NCBI GenBank assembly: GCA_044868105.1
Contig: JBIOWC010000017.1
Span: 1-27,035 of the forward strand
Source of the DNA: JBFMDH01 sp044868105
Lineage (GTDB): Bacteria; Acidobacteriota; Blastocatellia; UBA7656
DNA: 27,035 bases
Reading direction: 5' to 3'
Below are positions 6,963-14,929 of this stretch, piece after piece. Numbering within the stretch: position 1 is the first letter of the stretch; each line of letters starts with the position of its first letter. The translations under genes were made by a program, and so were the position numbers. The notes under the pieces are model-generated. The model made no database searches. It was not told the DNA's origin and saw only the letters and a program-made list of their open reading frames with translations.

Positions 6963-7066
6963 GCCCACCGGTAATCGAGTTTGAGCGGCTGTTGCAAATA
7001 GAAAATCGCAAACGGCGCAAAGACGCAAAGCAAATGAATATAAGGCGGTCTTTAGGGTCTGGTCGA

Positions 7067-7174
7067 GTGAGTCCACTTACCGTCGTGAGTCCACTTACCG
7101 TCGTGAGTCCACTTCCTGTCGTGAGTCCACTTCCTGTCTTGAGTCCACTTTCAGTCGTAAGTGTACTCACTCAG
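7067..7174. repeat. 18-bp minisatellite, five direct copies plus an inverted one
   Basis: The unit GTGAGTCCACTTACCGTC occurs at 7067, 7085, 7103, 7121 and 7139. The first 12 and last 3 bases are nearly constant, while bases 13-15 vary (ACC, ACC, CCT, CCT, TCA). The block at 7157-7170 contains AAGTGTACTCAC, the reverse complement of the unit core with one mismatch, so the array ends in an inverted copy. GAGTGAGT at 7065-7072 can pair with ACTCACTC at 7165-7172. The array fills the middle of the 308-bp gap 6929-7236. The rest of that gap holds only CGCAAAGACGCAAAG at 7016-7030 and a small palindrome. The unit has no stop in some frames, so long open frames across it are artefacts. Confidence 0.9.
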
Positions 7175-7236
7175 TTGCTCCGACGTTCACTCGCAAATCG
7201 CTATAGATTTTTGTTTTACGTTTTTGATGGTTTGAA

Positions 7237-7425
7237 ATGACTGGCAAAGAAGCAAAAAGACCAACCCCGTCAACGGGAGAAAAGGCTTTTGAATTAAGGG
7301 AGGGAGTGGATTTCTATTTTGAAGGCCACTTCCTGGTTTTCACTGGCGCCTATCTGTTAAAGCGCGGCCACTGTTGCGACTCAGGTTGTCGCCACTGCCC
7401 TTACAAAATAAAAAGTGAAAAGTAA
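7237..7425 (+). CDS. Small Cys-rich DUF5522-type protein
   Basis: The 62-residue protein has the compact signature of DUF5522: an aromatic strand DFYFEGHFLVFTGAYLLKRG followed by CCDSGCRHCPY near the end. The four cysteines and the histidine suggest a small metal-binding knuckle. The function of the family is unknown to me. The ATG at 7237 has no strong ribosome site. The final codons and stop lie inside a 7-base tandem repeat (7411-7431), so the C-terminal KSEK is encoded by repeat sequence. The gene is convergent with the glycan locus. Confidence 0.8.
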   Translation: MTGKEAKRPTPSTGEKAFELREGVDFYFEGHFLVFTGAYLLKRGHCCDSGCRHCPYKIKSEK

Positions 7426-7431
7426 AAAGTC
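7411..7431. repeat. Heptamer repeat AAAAGTG x3 at the DUF5522 gene end
   Basis: Three consecutive 7-mers, AAAAGTG, AAAAGTA and AAAAGTC, span the stop codon of the DUF5522 gene. The period matches the heptamers in the atpB-atpE gap. Confidence 0.6.
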
Positions 7432-7528
7432 ATTATCGGCGTTCGCGCTTACCGGTTGACCACCCTCAGACTTTCGCTTATCACGATTTGCTTCGAAGTG
7501 AGGTGGCGCGAGGTGGACAAAAATTGCG

Positions 7529-8434
7529 CTATTTTCCGAACCGTCCTTTCACTTGGCGCACGACTCGATAAGCATTAAATTTCAACGCATCGCGCCACGC
7601 CGATTGGCCAAACGGGGTAGGCTGAATACCGTGACGACGCAAATAAGCATTCGTCGCATAGATGAGATTGCGGCGGTCAGATGCCGGGGTGCGAAAGGTG
7701 ATGCTAAAGGAGATGGAAACTTCGTTGCCATTCTTTACCCAGTGCGGCGCCGTGACCGGAACGTGCAACCCGACGCCCGGCGTAAGTTCAAACTCCCGGG
7801 CTTTTTGTTGATACTCATCCTGGTAAACCAGATTGCGATGGCCGCCCGATAAATATCCTTCAAGCGCTTCTTCCGAGAGCACCGTGCGGTCTTGCGGATT
7901 CCACACACTCATGGTTTTATGGCCGCGAATCTGCAAAAGAAAATTGTATTCCGGGTCCATATGATAAGGCGTAACCGAACCCGGCGAGGTGATAAAGATA
8001 AAGCCTTCGCGTTTAATCATGCCGGGCGCGACCGGTTCCGTTAATCTTTTAATTTCATCGAGACAATTGCCGAGCAGCCTTTTGTATTCCGGGTCAGTTT
8101 CGACATACTTCAACACCATCCAGGACTGGCATTCTTCGATACGGCGAATAGTTTCATCAACTGAAAGTCCGGTTTTCGGCGTTCGGATCGGATCTTGATT
8201 TACCGGCAATGCGCCGGCGTTATATTCAACAAATTCAGCGGGCAATTTTTTCGCGAGTTCAATCAGTCTGGGAAGTTCAAATAACCGATGGCCGGCGAGG
8301 TGATGGCGAATGAAAAACGCTTGCCGATTAAAATTTTTATGAAAGTCGGTTTCGTCCAGTTTGAGCCAAGGGCTTTGCAACGCCTTGAACGAAACATCCG
8401 GCAGCCCATTATCCAGCACGACTTGAGTGCTCAT
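7529..8434 (-). CDS. JmjC/cupin_8-type Fe(II) oxygenase-like protein
   Basis: This 301-residue protein has a double-stranded beta-helix oxygenase core. The metal triad is read as H158-x-D160 in TPYHMDPEYNFLLQI and H231 in TAPHWVKNG. The lysine in RGHKTMSVWNP is a candidate 2-oxoglutarate contact. Relatives hydroxylate protein or small-molecule substrates, or act on sugars and peptidyl carriers. The substrate here is unknown. It is the last gene of the glycan locus, so a role in tailoring the glycan or its acyl groups is a reasonable guess. ATG at 8434 is preferred because AGGA lies 11 bases upstream. A TTG at 8443 overlapping the previous stop is the alternative. Confidence 0.75.
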   Translation of the reverse strand: MSTQVVLDNGLPDVSFKALQSPWLKLDETDFHKNFNRQAFFIRHHLAGHRLFELPRLIELAKKLPAEFVEYNAGALPVNQDPIRTPKTGLSVDETIRRIEECQSWMVLKYVETDPEYKRLLGNCLDEIKRLTEPVAPGMIKREGFIFITSPGSVTPYHMDPEYNFLLQIRGHKTMSVWNPQDRTVLSEEALEGYLSGGHRNLVYQDEYQQKAREFELTPGVGLHVPVTAPHWVKNGNEVSISFSITFRTPASDRRNLIYATNAYLRRHGIQPTPFGQSAWRDALKFNAYRVVRQVKGRFGK

Positions 8435-8439
8435 GAGGT

Positions 8440-9696
8440 TCAACGTCCTTTCTTCAACGCTTTAATTTTGCGATTAATCCATCGCAAAAGCGGCAACGCG
8501 GAAATCAATAAATCAGCCGGAGATTTGTCTGTCGCGACCACCAGAGTTTCAACGGTTCGCCGCGCCGTCCACAACCGATTGATCATAAAATGTTCAGAAG
8601 CGGCGCACGAATCCATCCATTTGACTTCAGACCTGGCCCTGAGGCAATTGATATTCTCCATCTCTAAGAGGACGCCCGGCGAATATTGCGCATAGCCTTC
8701 ATCAAACGCAATCTTGAAGGCAAACGACCCGCAACCGGAAAGAAAATTACATTTCATCGCAATCGCTTTCCCATCCAGCCTGAGCGCCAGCATCATCAAC
8801 CGGCGGTTGATAAAAGCGTTTTTTATGACCGCTTCAAAAAATTTTCTATCACAGTTTTCGGAAGCAAAGGCGCTTCCTTCGCGCCCTTTCCAGCCGCTCG
8901 CTTCAAGCTGCAAAAATTCTTGAATCCACCCCTCAACATCGCCGTCCGCGTCAAGCGTCGCATATTCAACCCGACCTTGTTCTGCCAGACGATGCTGTTT
9001 TCTTCGTAACTCTTTTTTGTGTCGCCCCGAAATCCCTTCAACTATGGCGGGCGCATCGTCACCGGATTTAAAGAGCGCGCGATTGTAGCGCTCGGCAAGA
9101 AACCATAGATTCCCGCGCCGGTTGAGTTCGTCAATTAACAATTGATGCACCAATCCATCGCCGGCAACCGCGCGAAACTCCATCAACTTGCCGGGAGAGT
9201 CAGCAGATTCAAGCCAATCGAAGAAGGTCGCCAGACACCTTTCGGCAAACTCTGCGCGAATCAGAGGGGTGCATAAAAAAGCATGCAGGTGTTTCCAGAG
9301 TGTGAAGGTCGGCACAGGAAATTGTTTGTAACGGCGTGAAAGCTCAAGCGGAAAAAACCCGCATAAAATTTTCTCCCCGAAGGGGCGCAAAGGGTCCGGA
9401 GCATAGATGAAAACAAAATATAAATCCGTGTCTTTGCCGAACCATTCCATTGCTGCCGCGAGCATCCACGGTTCATAAAACACATTCGGTTCAAGCGCCT
9501 TTTCCGCCAGGCCTTGCCAGGCCTCCAGATGAGCTGGTAAATCCTCAGTCTTGCGAACGACAACAACCGATAGATTGGATGAATGGGTGAGCGAAAGCGA
9601 TTGCGTCGCCTGGCTAGCCGTTGGTTTGATGAGAGTGCGCTGCCCGTTCAACGCCGTTTGGTTATCAACATCCGATACAATTTTCGTAAGCAGCAT
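8440..9696 (-). CDS. FemAB-like/BioF2-type GNAT acyltransferase
   Basis: This 418-residue protein resembles the BioF2-like (Acetyltransf_6, CelD/BcsL) group, which transfers acyl groups in polysaccharide or cell-wall pathways. An N-terminal lobe (about 45-200) precedes the GNAT-like core (about 215-360). The core contains RHKKELRRKQHRLAEQG, LEASGWKGREGSAF and FDEGYAQYSPGVLLEME. The SPGVLL segment recurs in the second family member of this locus (12174-13313). It is probably cytoplasmic, as no signal peptide is seen. It sits between a GT4 gene and the oxygenase gene on the same strand and likely acylates sugar residues or lipid-linked intermediates. The donor and acceptor are unknown. The start at 9696 lacks a strong ribosome site. 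Confidence 0.8.
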   Translation of the reverse strand: MLLTKIVSDVDNQTALNGQRTLIKPTASQATQSLSLTHSSNLSVVVVRKTEDLPAHLEAWQGLAEKALEPNVFYEPWMLAAAMEWFGKDTDLYFVFIYAPDPLRPFGEKILCGFFPLELSRRYKQFPVPTFTLWKHLHAFLCTPLIRAEFAERCLATFFDWLESADSPGKLMEFRAVAGDGLVHQLLIDELNRRGNLWFLAERYNRALFKSGDDAPAIVEGISGRHKKELRRKQHRLAEQGRVEYATLDADGDVEGWIQEFLQLEASGWKGREGSAFASENCDRKFFEAVIKNAFINRRLMMLALRLDGKAIAMKCNFLSGCGSFAFKIAFDEGYAQYSPGVLLEMENINCLRARSEVKWMDSCAASEHFMINRLWTARRTVETLVVATDKSPADLLISALPLLRWINRKIKALKKGR

Positions 9697-9753
9697 ACTT
9701 ATCGTTCACATTTGCAAGGTTCGGCAACTGATGGGAGCCGGTTTAAGAGTTGT

Positions 9754-10914
9754 TCATTCGGCCGAATAAAGCCGGTCAAACTTATCCAGCATGGCTTGCA
9801 AACCGTAAGCTTCAACGGCTCGCTTTGCCTGGGCTTCCATCTTTGAGGAAAGGTCTAAATCGGTCAGAATTTCAATAATTGCCTCGGCAAACCCCAAAGA
9901 ATTTTTTGCTTCGACGAGACGCCCCGTTTCACCGTCGCGGATGACCGCAGGCAAATCGCCGACCCGAGTGGCAACCACCGGTTTTCCCGCCGCCATCGCT
10001 TCAAGCACGGCGATGGGCAAGCCTTCGCGGTCGGATGACAGCACAAAGAGATCGGCAGCCGCCAGCAAGCGCGCCACATCGCGTCGCACGCCTAATACGC
10101 GTACGGCGTTTTCTAAATGGAGCTGTTTAATTTGGCTTTCAATCGCTTCGCGTTCGGTGCCCTCGCCAACAATCAGCAATTGCGCGTTGTCTACCCGGCG
10201 GGTGACTTCGGCGAAAGCTTCGAGCAACATCAAATGGTTCTTTTCGGGAAACAGGCGAGCCACGATAACCGCAATCTTCGCGTCTTCATCCAGACCCAAA
10301 GCGGCCCGCGCCTGGGGTTTCGTTTCACTGTAGAGATGGGGGTCAACCCCTGCGCGAACGATTTCAAGTTTAGATTCGGAAATCTTCACGCGCTCGCGTA
10401 AAAACTCTGCGCCGTCGTTACCGATGGCAAGAACTTTATCGCAAAAGAGCGATAAAAATTTCAGTGCGCTGCGTAGTTTGTTACTTTTGAGGTAAGCAAT
10501 GGAATGCTCCATATGAATAATGCGTGCGCCGGTTAGCTTTGCCGCCAGCACGCTGTAGAGCAGTTGATTGAAATGATGGGTATGAACCACGCGAATTTTA
10601 TGGGCTTTAAATAAACCAACCATGCGCCATATCAGTGCGAAATCCAGTCCCGAGCGGCGATTCATCACAAAATAAGGAATCGCGCTATTTTTGATTTCCG
10701 GTTCGAGCGCGCCGCCTTTATCAATCGCGCAAATCAAGCTGGCATACTTGTTGGCGTCCAAATTGGCGGCAACCGTATAGGCATACATTTCCGAACCACC
10801 GGCAACCAGCGACCAGACGACCTGTAAAACGCGCCGCGGTTCTTGGCAAACGGCGCTGGGCGCGGCAACCCCTTGGTTAGGCAAACCGCTTTTACTTTCA
10901 CTGACTATTTTCAC
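9754..10914 (-). CDS. Glycosyltransferase family 4, GT-B fold
   Basis: This 386-residue retaining glycosyltransferase adds a sugar from an NDP-sugar donor to the growing glycan. The N-terminal Rossmann lobe has the VAGGSEMYAY acceptor-side glycine motif (about 38-46). The C-terminal lobe carries VARLFPEKN with R220 and K225, and the EX7E motif E297 to E305 in EGLPIAVLEAMAAG. The start is GTG at 10914, with no clear ribosome site and a 25-residue variable leader, so a later start is possible. It is separated from the upstream deacetylase gene by 138 bp and may start a second transcript within the locus. Confidence 0.92.
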   Translation of the reverse strand: MKIVSESKSGLPNQGVAAPSAVCQEPRRVLQVVWSLVAGGSEMYAYTVAANLDANKYASLICAIDKGGALEPEIKNSAIPYFVMNRRSGLDFALIWRMVGLFKAHKIRVVHTHHFNQLLYSVLAAKLTGARIIHMEHSIAYLKSNKLRSALKFLSLFCDKVLAIGNDGAEFLRERVKISESKLEIVRAGVDPHLYSETKPQARAALGLDEDAKIAVIVARLFPEKNHLMLLEAFAEVTRRVDNAQLLIVGEGTEREAIESQIKQLHLENAVRVLGVRRDVARLLAAADLFVLSSDREGLPIAVLEAMAAGKPVVATRVGDLPAVIRDGETGRLVEAKNSLGFAEAIIEILTDLDLSSKMEAQAKRAVEAYGLQAMLDKFDRLYSAE

Positions 10915-10994
10915 GATAAACTTTTAAGGCTTAGAGCCACTTGCAAAATGCTTGACGGAGTTGAACCGCAGCTATAGACCGCGCCCGTCAGGTC

Positions 10995-11005
10995 GGCCTG
11001 AGGCC
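10995..11005. repeat. GC-rich palindrome (copy 2)
   Basis: GGCCTGAGGCC followed by GCCGCCC lies in the 138-bp gap between two glycan genes and resembles the motif at 6952. It could form a small hairpin in the minus-strand transcript. There is no following U-tract, so I do not call a terminator. Confidence 0.3.
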
Positions 11006-11052
11006 GCCGCCCAACTGCCTGTCAGTTAATTGATTGACTAACCGCTGCGGTC

Positions 11053-12150
11053 CTAACTTCCTTGCGCGACCTCAGAAGAAGATAAGGCGAAATTTTCGCT
11101 ATATTCCAGAGCCAGATGCGGCCACTGATCGCCGCTCAGCATCAAATTGGGAAACATCAGATTGGCGCGAAACAACCTTTTCGTATATTCGGTTTCCACA
11201 TGAATGCGGGGAATGGCAAAGCGGTTAAAGGTTTTTTGCGCGACCGCGCCTTCTTCGTAAGAAACGGCGTAATGAAATCCATGTTTGGCCGCCGCCTCTT
11301 GCGCCGTCAAACTGAATTTACTTTTGCGCCCCACCGGATAAGCCATCACCACCGCCTCTTTGCCGATATGCTGCTCAATCATTTTTTTGCTTTCGGAAAT
11401 TTCCCAATGCAAACGGCTTTCGCTGACGTTCGCTAAAATCGGATGGGTGACCGTGTGACTGCCAAATTCGATTTGGTGGGCAGCCATCTCTTTCACCTCC
11501 GCCCAGGACAGCAATACCCCTTGGCCCACATCGGCCGACATTGCAACATCGAGTTCGCCAGGCAACTTCTCGACAAATTGACGACTAATATCATCCGGGA
11601 CATGTTTAATCCATCCGAGAATCATTTGAATGGCAAAGGCTTTGTCGCGCTTATCTGCAAGGCGAAGTTTTTGATGCGAGATTTCGGGAAATACCTTGTC
11701 GCCAAGCGGCGTGTGCTTGATGCAATAAGCCACCACATCCCACCAGAATAGGTTGGAGGTTCCGATATGACCGGTGACTAAAAAAATGGTCGCCGGTAAA
11801 TTCAATTCTTTGAGTATCGGATAGGCATGCGTGTAGTTATCGCGGTAGCCATCATCGAAGGTGATGATTAAACCCCGTTCAGGGAACGGGCGACCCGTCT
11901 GTTCACATTCCAGTAAATCGGCAAAAGAGATGACTTCAAAATTGTTGCGCACAAATTTCATCTGCTGATGAAAGGCTTCGCAACTGGCGCTGACGACGGC
12001 TTCATCAAAGGGGAAATTCTTTTCGTCATAATCAAAGACGCGATGATAGGCGAGAATGCGAAGCTCGCGTCTGAGCGGCGTCGCCACGCGCCATAAGCCG
12101 CGCAGCAGCGGGTTGTCTAAAATTTTTGCAGCAACTTCTCTTTTACTCAT
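11053..12150 (-). CDS. Polysaccharide deacetylase (NodB homology domain, CE4)
   Basis: The enzyme removes N- or O-acetyl groups from a polysaccharide using a divalent metal. The 365-residue protein carries the CE4 motif 1, ITFDDGYRDNY, with catalytic base D99 and metal ligand D100. Motif 2 is GSHTVTHPIL, with metal ligands H232 and H236. A late segment, VMAYPVGRKSKF, fits motif 3. No signal peptide is visible, so action on a lipid-linked or cytoplasmic substrate is possible. The insertion between motifs 1 and 2 (about 130-215) is longer than in the second deacetylase of this locus. It lies 23 bases after the BioF2-like gene, in one operon. Confidence 0.92.
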   Translation of the reverse strand: MSKREVAAKILDNPLLRGLWRVATPLRRELRILAYHRVFDYDEKNFPFDEAVVSASCEAFHQQMKFVRNNFEVISFADLLECEQTGRPFPERGLIITFDDGYRDNYTHAYPILKELNLPATIFLVTGHIGTSNLFWWDVVAYCIKHTPLGDKVFPEISHQKLRLADKRDKAFAIQMILGWIKHVPDDISRQFVEKLPGELDVAMSADVGQGVLLSWAEVKEMAAHQIEFGSHTVTHPILANVSESRLHWEISESKKMIEQHIGKEAVVMAYPVGRKSKFSLTAQEAAAKHGFHYAVSYEEGAVAQKTFNRFAIPRIHVETEYTKRLFRANLMFPNLMLSGDQWPHLALEYSENFALSSSEVAQGS

Positions 12151-12173
12151 AAATCGGAAATCGCGGCGATCAA

Positions 12174-13313
12174 TTAAATGGCCGCCCGGTTTTTCAAACT
12201 GCGTTTGAAGCCGCGCAGCCCGCCAATAACTTTTGCTGTGGTGTTATAGAGCGCGGCTTTGGCGTGAGTTCGTGACACCCGCAGGTTGACGAGGGCTCGC
12301 GTTTGCGGGTGCCATTTGAATTTGTAACTTCCCGCAGCGCTTTTCAAAAAATCGTACTCGCTACAACCCAGATGGATTGCATCTTCAATCGCAAAACTCT
12401 GAAGCAAGACACCGGGACTGCGCAGCCCGCTCGCTTCAATACGGACGCCACTCTGGTAGTAATGCATTTTGTTGTTATAAATAAAATTGTAAATTGCGGC
12501 GAACGCTTGTCCATCTTTTAGCGCCAGATAAACCTTGAGCCAGCCGCGCCGCATCGCCAACTTTGCAAATTGCCGATGAAACGTCGTGAAGCGTTGGCTG
12601 GCAAAAACGCCGGGCCTTTGTCGCCCGGTCCAACGCGCCTGATGCAAGGTAATCAACTGTTCAAAGGCTGCTGCAAAACCATCTTCCGTATCAATCCGGC
12701 GAATCTCGCCGCCGTATTCGGCAAACCTCTTACGGTCTTGTCTGATTCTGCGGCGAAAATCACTTCCGGTATTTTGCAACAAATTTTCCCAGGACTGATT
12801 GAGCGGCAGATAGAGAGTCAGCGCTTCCCCTCGTGCCTCAGTATGGGTTTCTTGCCGGGCGCAAAAGGTTTTTAACAACGGCAGATTCACCGACTGCGCC
12901 GACATCTCCGGTAACCACATCTCATCCCAATCCGCGTCTGCGTGAAGGGTTTGCAAAATTGCGCCGAGCGCTTCTTCTTCTCGTCCGCGAACGCAAATAA
13001 AATCCAGATAATCCGAACATAGCTCATCCGCTTCATCTTCGCCGGTCGCTAAAAATTCAAGGCGACGAAGGCTCAACAAGCCGTACTGTTGAACTCGACG
13101 TTTGAGCATCGGCGCCAGGCCGATTACCGCCTCGTCATCACGCACCAGCAGAATATACAACTCTCTATGGTCATTAAATACGTGCCACCAGGTGGAGAGC
13201 CATTCATAGGTGAGGGTTAGCGTGTTGCTCGCACTCGCCTCAAGGACGCTATTCCAGATCGGCTCAAGCGCGGCAAACGCGGCAGGATGGGTAATTTTAT
13301 CTACTCGTATCAT
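12174..13313 (-). CDS. FemAB-like/BioF2-type GNAT acyltransferase (second copy)
   Basis: This 379-residue member of the same group as 8440-9696 has an N-terminal lobe (about 1-170) and a GNAT-like core (about 175-340). Core landmarks are DFRRRIRQDRKRFAEYGGE, LHQARWTGRQRPGVFAS, YYQSGVRIEASGLRSPGVLL and DFLKSAAGSYKFKW. The RSPGVLL and YKFKW segments are usual in these acyltransferases. Overall it is clearly diverged from the other copy, so the two probably act on different acceptors. It is 25 bases downstream of the beta-helix gene and 23 bases upstream of a deacetylase gene, consistent with one transcript. Confidence 0.82.
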   Translation of the reverse strand: MIRVDKITHPAAFAALEPIWNSVLEASASNTLTLTYEWLSTWWHVFNDHRELYILLVRDDEAVIGLAPMLKRRVQQYGLLSLRRLEFLATGEDEADELCSDYLDFICVRGREEEALGAILQTLHADADWDEMWLPEMSAQSVNLPLLKTFCARQETHTEARGEALTLYLPLNQSWENLLQNTGSDFRRRIRQDRKRFAEYGGEIRRIDTEDGFAAAFEQLITLHQARWTGRQRPGVFASQRFTTFHRQFAKLAMRRGWLKVYLALKDGQAFAAIYNFIYNNKMHYYQSGVRIEASGLRSPGVLLQSFAIEDAIHLGCSEYDFLKSAAGSYKFKWHPQTRALVNLRVSRTHAKAALYNTTAKVIGGLRGFKRSLKNRAAI

Positions 13314-13338
13314 TAGCGAAAGTATCGTCTCTCTGCAC

Positions 13339-14907
13339 CTAAATGCGGATGTTTTTCGTCAACCGAATTTTTGAACGAAACAGATAGAGGCCGAAAAAAA
13401 TCAACCCGCCGCAAATAACCCCAAAAACTATAACAAGGATTTGTTTTTTTCCTGAACCCGGTAGCCCGCTCGGCTCTTCAATCTCTGCATCAAGACCTGC
13501 GTTGGCCGCCACAGAGGCGGCGCTGCCAAGCGTAGCGGTTTTTGCGCGGCCTGCACCTTCGTGCGCGCCAATGTCAAAGGCGGCGCCCTGAGGGCGCGGG
13601 TTGCCCGCATAATCGTTTTTGACCTCGGTTAAAGCTTCGCCGCTATCGAGCGCCGGACTGCCGGCGCGCGGCCTAAATAGGTTGGCCGCGTCCACGAGCG
13701 GGTCGGCCATCACCGAATGCTCGTCGAGTCGCAAATTTCTTTGCCACTCGGCGAAACTCCACTTGTCAAACTTGCTCGCCAGTTCAACCTCGCGATGAAA
13801 GCTGCCGACCGGGTTGGGGCTGAAATAGAGGTTGCTATCACATACCAGCGGGTCCGCCAGATTTTTAATGAAGACCAGGGGGCGGGCGCTGCGGACGACC
13901 ACAATATTATTTTTGAAGGAGACTTTTTCCGCCATCACCTGGCGGGAATTGGTGACCACATAAAACCCCGCTTGCAGCTGTTTTGCCGCGTCATAAATCG
14001 TATTATTTTCAAAACGGATGGTGCTCCCTGAATAGGTGCCAAGGCCGGCCGCCTGGGTGTCTGCAATAATATTATTTCGCGCCACACAGTTGATGGCTTC
14101 GTATTTTGCGGCGTCGCGCATCGCTTCTTCATCGGTATCCTGACCGAGCAGAATTCCTGAATGCCCGCAATGTTCAATGCGATTTTGTTCAACCAAACCA
14201 TCGCGGGTTCCGCCTTTCAAATACAGACCGTTGGTCGCCGTGTCGTGAATGTAACAACTGCGAATCGTTATGCCTACTGAAGCAATCGCATCAATGCCTT
14301 CGGCGTTTGCAGCGTCACGCGCCCCGGATGGCCCGATTTCACAATTTTCAATTAACAGATGGTCGGCTCTGAAGGTTTTGATACAATCGCGTCCGCTGTG
14401 GCCTATGCGACAGCCGCGAATGATGACGCCTTTTGTCGTTGGCGTTTTATCAACGTCAATTTTGATGCCGTAATACGAACCGCCTTCAATATCCAAATCC
14501 AAAACCGCAACCCGGTCGGCTACTACAATAAGAATGTTATTGGCGTTACTGTCGCTTTCTTCGGTGCCGCTTGCCAGGGTGGCGCGTTCATTCGGATAAG
14601 AAGCAATCGTAAGGTTTGGTTTATCCACCCACAAAAAATGATTGATAACGTAACGCCCCTGTCTCAGGTAAATCGTATCGCCCGCTTCACTCAGGTCAAG
14701 CGCTTGCGCAGGCGTGGCCAGCGGGCGTTGCAGCGTAGCGGAATGATTGGCGTTGCCATTCGGCGCGACATAAATGATTTTTGCCGGCGCGTCAGCGGTT
14801 AGAATAAATAAAAGAGCAACAAAGATAACAACACGGAAGACCGTTGACTGGGCGCCGAACAAGGTCAGCGATTTTGCCCATATTAAATTGAACTGATTAG
14901 TCTTCAC
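13339..14907 (-). CDS. Membrane-anchored right-handed beta-helix protein
   Basis: This 522-residue envelope protein has an N-terminal hydrophobic signal or anchor (about 24-43) and then a short domain beginning IIYVAPNGN, typical of DUF1565/pectate-lyase-like starts. A long right-handed parallel beta-helix follows (about 75-400), with coils such as IRGCRIG, LIENCEIG, IRSCYIHD and VEQNRIEHCGHSGILL. A Ser/Ala/Gly-rich linker precedes a C-terminal transmembrane helix (about 488-510) with a short basic tail. Relatives include polysaccharide lyases, epimerases and binding proteins. Among glycan genes it may trim, epimerise or hold the polymer. GTG at 14907 is chosen because AAGG lies 9 bases upstream. 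A TTG three codons earlier directly abuts that site. Confidence 0.85.
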   Translation of the reverse strand: MKTNQFNLIWAKSLTLFGAQSTVFRVVIFVALLFILTADAPAKIIYVAPNGNANHSATLQRPLATPAQALDLSEAGDTIYLRQGRYVINHFLWVDKPNLTIASYPNERATLASGTEESDSNANNILIVVADRVAVLDLDIEGGSYYGIKIDVDKTPTTKGVIIRGCRIGHSGRDCIKTFRADHLLIENCEIGPSGARDAANAEGIDAIASVGITIRSCYIHDTATNGLYLKGGTRDGLVEQNRIEHCGHSGILLGQDTDEEAMRDAAKYEAINCVARNNIIADTQAAGLGTYSGSTIRFENNTIYDAAKQLQAGFYVVTNSRQVMAEKVSFKNNIVVVRSARPLVFIKNLADPLVCDSNLYFSPNPVGSFHREVELASKFDKWSFAEWQRNLRLDEHSVMADPLVDAANLFRPRAGSPALDSGEALTEVKNDYAGNPRPQGAAFDIGAHEGAGRAKTATLGSAASVAANAGLDAEIEEPSGLPGSGKKQILVIVFGVICGGLIFFGLYLFRSKIRLTKNIRI

Positions 14908-14929
14908 GTGATGCAACCTTGTCGGAATC

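Noticed and set aside
7067..7174. CRISPR-like array
   Set aside because: The units are contiguous 18-mers without spacers, and no cas genes are near.
6949..7240. Open frames across the minisatellite on both strands (plus 6992-7240, minus 6949-7170)
   Set aside because: The 18-bp repeat has no stops in these frames, so they stay open mechanically. They encode simple repeats and have no ribosome site.
7457..7521. Bidirectional terminator between the DUF5522 and oxygenase genes
   Set aside because: Imperfect complementary arms exist (GACCACC...GGTGGAC), but no T-tract follows on either strand, so it was not called.
13339..13450. PEP-CTERM sorting tail on the beta-helix protein
   Set aside because: The C-terminal helix and basic tail are present, but there is no recognisable Pro-Glu-Pro motif, so only a plain anchor is called.
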